Shown here: one piece after another, positions 1 to 4,836 of the stretch
Layout of the letters: the number at the start of each line of letters is the position of its first letter
Numbering within the stretch: the stretch's first letter is position 1
Source: Nitrospina sp.
GTDB taxonomy: Bacteria; Nitrospinota; Nitrospinia; Nitrospinales; VA-1
DNA: 5,372 nt
Direction: 5' to 3'
Assembly: GCA_003545625.1 (NCBI GenBank)
Contig: DODH01000243.1
Location: forward strand, 533 to 5,904
Notes under the pieces: model-generated
Database searches by the model: none
The model's input: only the letters and a program-made list of their open reading frames with translations
Told to the model about the DNA's origin: nothing
Program-made: the position numbers and the translations under genes

Positions 1-495
1 TTCATCTTTTGGATAGATTTTCATGCGCACTCTTTGATTGGCGATAAACCGGTCCTTTTCCATAAGAAAAATCAATTCCCGACCTTCAATCATATTGTCC
101 TCTTCCCATGCGGTAGCATGGGGTGTACCCGTTAAAATTATTTTTTGCAATTTGTCCAAATAGACCGCCCGGTCTCCTATAGCCCTTTTTAAACCTCGGG
201 TGATAACAACATTGCCAATGGCCACAATCTCCTCAGTTTCCTTTTTGTCCTCGGTATTGTAGATCTCCATAATGTCAGAGGTGATTTTCAGGTCGCCCTG
301 GTAACTCACTACGTTTCCCGAAAAAACTATTTTTACTCCTCCGTTTTCAGACCGCATGCGATCAGAGGTGATTTCTATAGGTTCTTTGCTCTTTTTGGAC
401 TTTTCTTTTAATGGAGTCTCGTTTTGGGCACTGGCAGATGCAGTCACAAATACCCAGGCGACAAAAATAATTAATCCGGCCAATTTATTTTTCAT
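1..495 (-). CDS. lptA: LptA/OstA-family periplasmic LPS transport protein (C-terminus cut by window edge)
   Basis: The frame is open from an ATG at 495 to the left edge: 165 codons and no stop, so the C-terminus lies outside the window. Residues 1-23 look like a Sec signal peptide: a basic MKNK start, a hydrophobic LAGLIIFVAWVFV core, and an ASA-Q cleavage site. The mature protein opens with the OstA-type pattern EITSDRMRSENGG, then FSGNVVSYQGDLKITSD (about residues 58-74) and IGNVVITRG with GDRAVYLD (about 93-114). These are the repeating beta-strand units of the LptA jellyroll. In the family, LptA bridges LptC in the inner membrane to LptD in the outer membrane and carries lipopolysaccharide across the periplasm. 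The E. coli protein is about 185 residues, so only a short piece is probably missing. The start codon lies one base after the lptC stop, which suggests translational coupling. lptB would be expected downstream (left). Confidence 0.9.
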   Translation of the reverse strand, partial: MKNKLAGLIIFVAWVFVTASASAQNETPLKEKSKKSKEPIEITSDRMRSENGGVKIVFSGNVVSYQGDLKITSDIMEIYNTEDKKETEEIVAIGNVVITRGLKRAIGDRAVYLDKLQKIILTGTPHATAWEEDNMIEGRELIFLMEKDRFIANQRVRMKIYPKDE

Positions 496-496
496 A

Positions 497-937
497 CTAT
501 TTCACTGGTTCTGAATTTTTTTTCGGAGAGTTGGTGCTCAACCTATCCATCAAAATATCCGGTGCACCCACAAATTTTACATGGCCTACCAAATTAACGT
601 CATTGGTTTTTTCTTTGTAGGTTCCCGAATCCGCAACAATGACATACTTCTTGTTTTCTCCCTTGTGGAGAATCATTTCCACATTCCGCATTTTGGTCAA
701 ATCTTCCTCATTGTTGATTTGCGCAAAATCTGCTTTGAGCTCCCACTCCTTGACACCTTTGACTTCGTGGACTATTTTGAAATTTTCGATTTCAACGTCA
801 ATTCCTTTTTCCATCACCGTGACTCGGATATCGCCCATCTCGACAGAAGTGTTGAAGCTTTTGAAAAAATAAAACCCTGCCGCTCCGATTATGCTGAAGG
901 CCACTAACAGTAGAGCTATTCTGACCGTATTAATCAT
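497..937 (-). CDS. lptC: LptC-family LPS export protein, short form
   Basis: This 146-residue protein has one N-terminal membrane segment (about residues 5-25, IALLLVAFSIIGAAGFYFF) followed by a periplasmic beta-rich domain. Family-like pieces are GVKEWELKADFAQI (about 61-74), a strand ending in VADSGTYKEKTNDVNLVGHVKF (about 100-122), and the position just before lptA. LptC is the bitopic subunit of the LptB2FGC transporter; it receives LPS from LptF/G and passes it to LptA. The protein is shorter than E. coli LptC (about 190 residues). It stops soon after GAPDILMDRLST with a charged tail, so the last strands of a full jellyroll seem to be absent. An in-frame TAA directly precedes the ATG, which makes this the first possible start. 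I see no Shine-Dalgarno; the leader is only A/T. A run of eight A's lies near the 3' end, but the two other frames after it also stop within about ten codons, so a hidden longer C-terminus is unlikely. Confidence 0.85.
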   Translation of the reverse strand: MINTVRIALLLVAFSIIGAAGFYFFKSFNTSVEMGDIRVTVMEKGIDVEIENFKIVHEVKGVKEWELKADFAQINNEEDLTKMRNVEMILHKGENKKYVIVADSGTYKEKTNDVNLVGHVKFVGAPDILMDRLSTNSPKKNSEPVK

Positions 938-1014
938 TTAAATAATTAATTTATAAAGCATTAAGCGTTTATGCAAATGGCATACCATAGGGGCAATGAT
1001 GACATACCAGATAC
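938..1014 (-). promoter_or_regulatory. tsaE-lptC gap with palindrome, spaced repeat and weak promoter-like boxes
   Basis: This 77-base spacer is the only real break inside the minus-strand operon. It contains an imperfect palindrome at 958-974 (GCATTAA-GCG-TTTATGC, one mismatch in 7+7). It also holds a near-identical 11-mer, atggcatacca at 977-987 and atgacatacca at 999-1009, one mismatch apart and offset by 22 bases, about two helical turns. On the minus strand a weak -35-like TTGCAT and a -10-like TATAAA are present with 15-base spacing, just before the lptC start. Together these could be an internal promoter or operator letting lptC-lptA be controlled separately from nnr-tsaE. No known regulator motif is recognised, and the function is inference. 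Confidence 0.3.
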
Positions 1015-1497
1015 TTAAAGTAAAGTGAAATCAGGGAAGGATCGAGGTTCTGGAAAAAACGAATTGAAGGTGAATTCCCGCTGAGAATCGCTGATAATTT
1101 TGATATTTATTTCGATTCTGTCCTGAATATTCAGGATGAGATTGTCCGGTTTTCGGGGTGAGCGCAGTTTTTCCGCCCATTCAATAATGGTGACCCCACG
1201 GTTATACAAAATTTCCTCAAGACCCAGAGAATAGATTTCTTCCTGGTTATCGATCCGGTACAGATCGACATGGTGAATAGGAAGCCTGCCTGGGTACTCA
1301 TTGATCAATGTGAAAGTAGGGCTTCGAATATAGGAATTCTTATCCAGTCCCAAACCGTAACAGATCCCCTGGGTAAAACGGGTTTTGCCTGCACCGAGAT
1401 CTCCAAATAGAAGAATGATGTCACCGGCACCCAAAGAGCTTCCGAGTGATTCTCCTAATTGCAGGGTTTCTTCAGGACTGTGCGATATTTTTTTCAT
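1015..1497 (-). CDS. tsaE: tRNA t6A biosynthesis ATPase TsaE
   Basis: This 160-residue protein is close in length to E. coli TsaE (YjeE, 153 residues). It has a Walker A P-loop GDLGAGKT at 32-39, the family motif SPTFTLINEY at 59-68, the Walker B-like HHVDLYR at 75-81 and IIEWAEK at 104-110, in the usual order. TsaE is a small cytoplasmic ATPase that works with TsaB and TsaD to put threonylcarbamoyl on A37 of ANN-decoding tRNAs. The ATG lies three bases after the nnr stop and in the same frame (TAA, AGA, ATG), so translation is probably coupled to nnr; the nearest SD-like bases are a weak AAAGA. The C-terminal 20 residues or so (after REFTF) are proline- and phenylalanine-rich and not part of the conserved fold. 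yjeE next to yjeF-type genes is a recurrent bacterial arrangement, which supports the call. Confidence 0.95.
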   Translation of the reverse strand: MKKISHSPEETLQLGESLGSSLGAGDIILLFGDLGAGKTRFTQGICYGLGLDKNSYIRSPTFTLINEYPGRLPIHHVDLYRIDNQEEIYSLGLEEILYNRGVTIIEWAEKLRSPRKPDNLILNIQDRIEINIKIISDSQREFTFNSFFPEPRSFPDFTLL

Positions 1498-1500
1498 TCT

Positions 1501-3045
1501 TTATGGAAGTATCCGTTTCAGGCTTTCCGGCAGACATCTTAATAAATCTCCCGCTATCAGGGTAGTTTGGCTTTCAGTTTCAGCAAAGTGATCTCCTGCT
1601 TGACCGTGTATATAGGAACCTGCAATGGAAGCCGAGCAGGGGGCCAGGCCCTGAGCCATGAGCCCCGCAATAATTCCGGTCAAAACGTCTCCCGATCCAC
1701 CCGTTGCCATGCCGGCATTCCCTGTGGGATTGATGGTTACCGACCCATCGGCTAATGCAATTAAGGTTGGAGAACCTTTTAAAACCAGGGTCAAAGAATG
1801 CTCGGTCGCAAATTGTGTGGCTGTGGCAACACGGTTTCTTTGGATTTCTTGTGTTGACACGCCGGTTAAACGGGACATTTCTTTAGGATGTGGGGTGAGA
1901 ACAGTTTCGGGCTTCAACTTTTCCAACCAGTCCTTATGAGACGATATTGCGTTCAGGGCATCCGCATCGAGCACCAGTGGGCATTGAATCAGCGGCAATA
2001 TTTCACCGATTAGTGCTACGGTTTCCGGATCGGTGGTGATTCCAGGGCCGATGGCCAAGGCTGATTTGTCTTTGAGAAGATCCAGAATAGGTTCTTTGGC
2101 TTGCAAGGATAGTGTTCCATTCGCAGTTTCAGGCAGCGGGGCGGTTATCACTTCCATAGGGTGTACCGCCTTCTGGCAGGAGGCTGGTAGAGCCAGGGTG
2201 CATAAACCGGCTCCGGATCGTAAAACAGCCAGAGCGGTCAGTCCTGCCGCTCCCTCCTTACCCCGAGAACCTGCCAGGACCAGGACATGACCGTAATCGC
2301 CTTTGTGGCTATTGGGGTTGCGTTTCTGGAAATAGGATTTTATGTCTTCCTCTTCGCATTGGTGGACGCGGATGTTTTGCTTTACCCGGGCTTTTTCCGG
2401 GATGCCAATATCGATGAGCCGGGTTTCCTTCATGACACCGGCGGAAGGGTGGAGTAAATGGCTTTGTTTCCAACAGGCGAGGGCAAGGGTTAAATCGGAT
2501 TTAACATGAGGACCCATTAACTGGCCGCTTTCTGAATCCACCCCGGAATTAATGTCCACCGAGACCACGAACTTTTCAAACTGGTTGATTTTGTCTATGA
2601 CCTTTTCCATGAAGCCGGCGACCGGTTTATTTAATCCCGTACCGAAAACAGCATCGATGATGATGTCGCAATGGCGCAGTTTATGGTCATGCCGGTTCAA
2701 ACTGTCAGGATCTAACTCATCAACCTGAATCCCAATCTTCCGGGCGGAAACGGCGTTAGTAGCAGCATCTCCTTTTAGCTCCGACAATTTCCCGGCTAAC
2801 AGGACTCGTACTTCAGAGTCCAGGCTGAACAGATGCCGTGCAATGACAAAACCATCCCCGCCGTTATTACCCTTGCCGCAAAAAATGAAAATCTTTTTGT
2901 GCGACAGATCGGGAAAACGTCTTTGCAGTTCCTGGATGATCCCGACTCCGGCATTTTCCATGAGGGTAATACCGGGGATTCCAAAATCATCAATCGCATG
3001 CCGATCAATGGCTTGCATTTGTTCTGCTGTAACAACAGGGAACAA
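1501..3045 (-). CDS. nnr: Bifunctional NAD(P)HX epimerase / ADP-dependent NAD(P)HX dehydratase
   Basis: This 514-residue two-domain protein has the normal length for fused YjeF/Nnr. The N-terminal epimerase domain (about 1-225) has GKGNNGGDG at 57-65, DAVFGTGL at 131-138 and VDINSGVDSESG at 163-174. The C-terminal ribokinase-like dehydratase (about 235-514) has HKGDYGHVLVLAGS at 247-260, GPG at 333-335, VLDADALN at 358-365, TPHPKEM at 384-390 and the nucleotide/catalytic loop NAGMATGGSGDVLTG at 443-457. All expected motifs are intact, so both activities are likely present. The enzyme repairs hydrated NADH and NADPH: the epimerase interconverts the R and S forms, and the dehydratase restores S-NAD(P)HX using ADP (or ATP in some organisms). 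The start is TTG at 3043-3045, chosen because AAAGGAGAA sits 7 bases upstream and because the MFPVVTAEQM-like N-terminus fits the family. It is the first gene of the operon, with tsaE three bases behind. Confidence 0.95.
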   Translation of the reverse strand: MFPVVTAEQMQAIDRHAIDDFGIPGITLMENAGVGIIQELQRRFPDLSHKKIFIFCGKGNNGGDGFVIARHLFSLDSEVRVLLAGKLSELKGDAATNAVSARKIGIQVDELDPDSLNRHDHKLRHCDIIIDAVFGTGLNKPVAGFMEKVIDKINQFEKFVVSVDINSGVDSESGQLMGPHVKSDLTLALACWKQSHLLHPSAGVMKETRLIDIGIPEKARVKQNIRVHQCEEEDIKSYFQKRNPNSHKGDYGHVLVLAGSRGKEGAAGLTALAVLRSGAGLCTLALPASCQKAVHPMEVITAPLPETANGTLSLQAKEPILDLLKDKSALAIGPGITTDPETVALIGEILPLIQCPLVLDADALNAISSHKDWLEKLKPETVLTPHPKEMSRLTGVSTQEIQRNRVATATQFATEHSLTLVLKGSPTLIALADGSVTINPTGNAGMATGGSGDVLTGIIAGLMAQGLAPCSASIAGSYIHGQAGDHFAETESQTTLIAGDLLRCLPESLKRILP

Positions 3046-3050
3046 TGCGT

Positions 3051-3059
3051 TTCTCCTTT
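3051..3059 (-). promoter_or_regulatory. Strong ribosome binding site deciding the TTG start of nnr
   Basis: Read on the minus strand this is AAAGGAGAA. Its GGAG core ends 7 bases before TTG at 3045, the optimal spacing. No ATG or GTG start lies in frame at a suitable distance, so the site fixes an uncommon TTG start. Confidence 0.75.
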
Positions 3060-3079
3060 ACTGCAAGGCGAATAAAATG

Positions 3080-3107
3080 TTTATCTTAATCAATATTAGC
3101 TTATATT
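3080..3107 (+). promoter_or_regulatory. Candidate sigma70-type promoter for the VOC gene
   Basis: A -10-like TATATT at 3102-3107 (one mismatch to TATAAT) lies 16 bases after a weak -35-like TTTATC at 3080-3085 (three matches to TTGACA). Transcription would begin near 3114, giving a leader of about 20 bases before the ATG at 3136. The region is AT-rich throughout, so chance matches are likely. The divergent promoter of the nnr operon must also be in 3046-3135, but I see no convincing pair of boxes for it. Confidence 0.3.
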
Positions 3108-3132
3108 TTCCATTTTAAATGAAAAGGAAAAT
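3105..3132 (+). repeat. Inverted repeat / hairpin covering the VOC ribosome binding site
   Basis: The left arm is 3105-3116 (ATTTTCC, one bulged A, TTTT), the loop is AAATG at 3117-3121, and the right arm is 3122-3132 (AAAAGGAAAAT). The arms pair over 11 positions with a single bulge. The right arm contains AAAAGGA, the likely Shine-Dalgarno of the gene starting at 3136, so a transcript starting upstream of 3105 could hide it. If the candidate promoter with its -10 at 3102-3107 is the real one, the left arm is not transcribed, and the palindrome would instead act as DNA, for example as an operator. The pairing is seen directly; the role is inference. Confidence 0.45.
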
Positions 3133-3135
3133 TTC

Positions 3136-3487
3136 ATGAGTAACAAAAACAATAGTATTAACTATATTGAGCTACCTTTAGTTAAAAATTCCGAAACAAA
3201 AAAATTCTATGAATGAGGTCTTTAAATGGGAATTTACAGATTGGGGGCCAAATTACATCAGCTTTTCTGGCGCAAATATTGATGGGGGTTTTAATGGTGA
3301 AGGGGATGCCCAAGTATCGAATGGGGGTGTTCTGGTTGTCATATATGCCAACGATCTGAATCAAACACTGGAGTGTGTGGTAAAAGCTGGCGGAGAAATA
3401 TCAAAGCCTATCTTTGATTTTCCCGGAGGCAAAAGATTCCATTTCTGTGACCCAAACGGGAATGAACTTGCAGTATGGTCAGAATAA
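3136..3487 (+). pseudogene. Glyoxalase/VOC-superfamily protein, disrupted by a one-base frameshift
   Basis: The gene starts at ATG 3136 behind AAAAGGA with good spacing. It encodes MSNKNNSINYIELPLVKNSE and reaches FYE, then meets TGA at 3214-3216. Removing the single T at 3214 joins this to the downstream frame as FYE-EVFKWEFTDWGP and gives one protein of 116 residues, the normal size for a single-domain VOC protein. The downstream part has the family signatures FPGGKRFHF, DPNGNELAVWS and ANIDGGF. The fold resembles the small 'lactoylglutathione lyase-related' proteins (COG3324 type); substrate unknown. The first strand (INYIELP) and the final GNEL strand would each supply a likely metal-ligand Glu, so splitting the gene should abolish the site. 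Downstream translation could restart at ATG 3209-3211, which overlaps the stop region, making a 92-residue fragment without the first strand. Alternatives are a sequencing error or, less likely, recoding. The gene looks more AT-rich than its neighbours. Confidence 0.8.
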
Positions 3488-3527
3488 TTGGTCATAATTC
3501 AAAGCCTGCTGGTCCTGTCATCAGAGT

Positions 3528-4148
3528 TCACACAAAAACCGTGTAGGGATAATCTTTGGATTCTTTCAGGGCCATTTCTTCCCGTGTCGGGGCCAGGCCG
3601 TTGACCACGCCAAACAGGCAGGAGCAGTCATACCCGAGTAAGACTTTATCCTCCCGATGAAGGGAATTGAAATGCTCGGGTTCTATCAGGAATGCTCGAT
3701 TAAAGAAGTAGTTATTGATGAAACTGCCAAGGTATACAGATTTGCCTTTTAACTCAGGAAGGTGTAACAATTTTTCCTGTAAACTGTCATGGTTGTAGTT
3801 AAAAGAAAAGCGTACTAGCACATCATATAAAAAGCAAAAATGGTAAGTGTTCATATGATGCCAACATGATTTCTCGTTTAACCCGAACCCTAAAATTTTC
3901 AGGAGTTCTTTAAGAGAATGCAGGGAATTGATTCTTCCCGCATTGGGGTAGAACTGCCGAAAATCTTCTCTCCGGTACATCTGAGGCTGGCGTTCAATGA
4001 ATGACAAGACTTCCTCTTCCTGACTGAGACCCACTTCAATTAAATGGAGAGGGTCAAAACAGGAATTGTAGTCCGGGTCCGGGCAAGGGGACGGAATGGA
4101 TTTGCCAGGGGACTGGGTGTCATAAAGATTGTTTTTGAAAACCAGCAT
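3528..4148 (-). CDS. Uncharacterised 206-residue protein with conserved-looking Cys/His clusters
   Basis: I do not recognise this protein. It has no signal peptide and no clear membrane segment. It is rich in aromatic residues, Leu, Cys and His. Visible features are an N-terminal Pro/Ser-rich stretch (about 13-33) with C22 and C30, an acidic helix-like LSQEEEVLSFIERQ (41-54), a cluster C95-x-H97-H98-x4-H103-x-C105, and a C175-x-C177 pair in LLGYDCSCLFGVVNG. The Cys/His spacing would allow metal binding or disulfides, but this is only inference. The frame is long and uninterrupted, has sensible composition, and has its own consensus TATAAT upstream, which supports a real gene. The ATG at 4148 has no Shine-Dalgarno; a later start, such as Met57, would lose the N-terminal quarter. 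It is a lone gene, convergent with the broken VOC gene (40 bases between stops) and divergent from the peroxidase gene. Confidence 0.65.
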   Translation of the reverse strand: MLVFKNNLYDTQSPGKSIPSPCPDPDYNSCFDPLHLIEVGLSQEEEVLSFIERQPQMYRREDFRQFYPNAGRINSLHSLKELLKILGFGLNEKSCWHHMNTYHFCFLYDVLVRFSFNYNHDSLQEKLLHLPELKGKSVYLGSFINNYFFNRAFLIEPEHFNSLHREDKVLLGYDCSCLFGVVNGLAPTREEMALKESKDYPYTVFV

Positions 4149-4170
4149 TTGAAAAGTGTCTTTTGAAAAG
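4148..4170 (-). repeat. Tandem 9-base repeat in the leader of the 206-residue protein
   Basis: On the minus strand CTTTTCAAA occurs twice, at 4170-4162 and 4156-4148, with starts 14 bases apart. The second copy ends on the first base of the start codon. The first copy sits within a short palindrome (CTTTT-C-AAAAG on this strand). There is no Shine-Dalgarno in this place, so the repeat occupies the initiation region. It could be a regulator site or chance in AT-rich DNA. Confidence 0.3.
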
Positions 4171-4182
4171 ATTAGACTAACT

Positions 4183-4188
4183 ATTATA
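4183..4188 (-). promoter_or_regulatory. Consensus -10 box for the 206-residue protein gene
   Basis: Read on the minus strand the bases are TATAAT, a perfect -10 hexamer, preceded by GGG. It would start transcription near 4176, leaving a leader of about 28 bases. The -35 region 16-18 bases upstream (AAAGTT, TAAAGT or CTAAAG) is poor. On the plus strand the same region offers TTGAAA at 4163-4168 with TATACC at 4185-4190 (16-base spacing) for the peroxidase gene, so the two promoters probably overlap. Confidence 0.45.
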
Positions 4189-4236
4189 CCCTAATTGTAT
4201 AACCAACTTTAGGTCTCTAACTTTCAAACAGGAGAT

Positions 4237-4827
4237 ATGAAACCCTTGGATAAAAACATTTACAACTTTGAAGCCCAAACCATTGCGGGTGAGGCCATCA
4301 AATTTTCTAAGTTTCAGGGAAGGGTTTTGCTGATTGTCAATGTGGCTTCCGAATGCGGGTTCACCCCCCAATATTCGGGGCTACAAAAACTCTATGAAAA
4401 ATATCGGGACCAGGGCTTGAGTGTCCTGGCTTTTCCCTGCAATGATTTTGGCACCCAGGAGCCAGGGTCCGATGAGGAAATTAAAGATTTTTGCCAGAAA
4501 AACTACCAAGTGACGTTTGACCTTTTTAGTAAGGTGTCTGTTCTGGGTCCCCAAAAACTTCCTCTTTACCAATATCTGTATGGTTGTAAATTGGAGCATC
4601 CGGGAGGAGGGGGGGTGCGGTCTCAAATATTTGCACTAGTAAAATGGATGTTATACCGGATAAAAGGGAAGCATGTTCCTGGAAAAAATGAGGCGCAATG
4701 GAATTTTCATAAATTTCTAGTTGGAAAAGATGGAATTCCCGTGGCCAGTTTTTTGAGCGAGGTGGCCCCGGATTCCCATGTCCTGATCCGGAAACTGGAA
4801 GAGGAACTGCAAACCACACAGCTTTAG
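4237..4827 (+). CDS. gpx: Glutathione peroxidase family (BtuE/GPx-type thiol peroxidase)
   Basis: This 196-residue protein belongs to the GPx family, which reduces hydrogen and organic peroxides with thioredoxin or glutathione. Visible in order: NVASECGFTPQY (35-46) with peroxidatic C40; FPCNDFGTQEPGSDEE (66-81) with active-site Q74; FCQKNY (85-90) with C86, where thioredoxin-dependent members keep their resolving cysteine; and QWNFHKFLVGKDG (154-166) with W155 and N156. The Cys-Gln-Trp-Asn tetrad is complete and the active residue is Cys, not Sec. FPCNDF replaces the usual FPCNQF. A 39-residue segment lies between YQYL (111-114) and QWNF, longer than in the smallest members but close to E. 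coli BtuE. No signal peptide is seen, so it is probably cytoplasmic. AGGAG at 4230-4234 is only two bases from the ATG; a TTG at 4246 (residue 4) is a possible alternative start. The gene is upstream of, and in the same frame as, the UDP-glucose pyrophosphorylase gene. Confidence 0.92.
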   Translation: MKPLDKNIYNFEAQTIAGEAIKFSKFQGRVLLIVNVASECGFTPQYSGLQKLYEKYRDQGLSVLAFPCNDFGTQEPGSDEEIKDFCQKNYQVTFDLFSKVSVLGPQKLPLYQYLYGCKLEHPGGGGVRSQIFALVKWMLYRIKGKHVPGKNEAQWNFHKFLVGKDGIPVASFLSEVAPDSHVLIRKLEEELQTTQL

Positions 4828-4829
4828 GA
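4826..4829 (+). promoter_or_regulatory. Ribosome binding site of the UDP-glucose pyrophosphorylase gene, overlapping the gpx stop
   Basis: AGGA overlaps the last two bases of the gpx TAG stop and lies 7 bases before the ATG at 4837. Ribosomes finishing gpx would therefore cover the next start, which suggests translational coupling. Confidence 0.55.
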
Positions 4830-4836
4830 TTTCGCT

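Noticed and set aside
581..907. Plus-strand open frame of 108 codons opposite lptC
   Set aside because: It is fully antisense to a well-supported LptC, its product resembles no known family, and no ribosome binding site precedes it.
2033..2290. Plus-strand open frame opposite the dehydratase domain of nnr
   Set aside because: It is a shadow of the strongly conserved GPG and AGS region of Nnr, rich in Arg/Ala/Pro as expected for an antisense frame.
3205..3220. Programmed +1 frameshift like that of prfB
   Set aside because: There is no upstream Shine-Dalgarno-like stimulator at the right distance, and the P-site GAA codon cannot re-pair after slipping onto AAT; mutation or error is simpler.
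3482..3527. Possible terminator between the convergent VOC and 206-residue genes
   Set aside because: Only weak inverted repeats are present (GAATAAT/ATAATTC with a mismatch, and a 5-pair stem near 3508-3523), with no GC-rich stem and no following T-run on either strand.
4347..4370. Possible selenocysteine version of the peroxidase
   Set aside because: The active-site codon in NVASECG is TGC (Cys), not TGA, so no Sec insertion is implied.
4579..4695. Long insert in the peroxidase as a novel domain
   Set aside because: E. coli BtuE, as I recall it, has a segment of similar size between the same motifs, so this is within known variation.
4526..4819. Minus-strand open frame opposite the peroxidase
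   Set aside because: It lies within the peroxidase coding region, which has a complete catalytic tetrad, and its product shows no recognisable motif.
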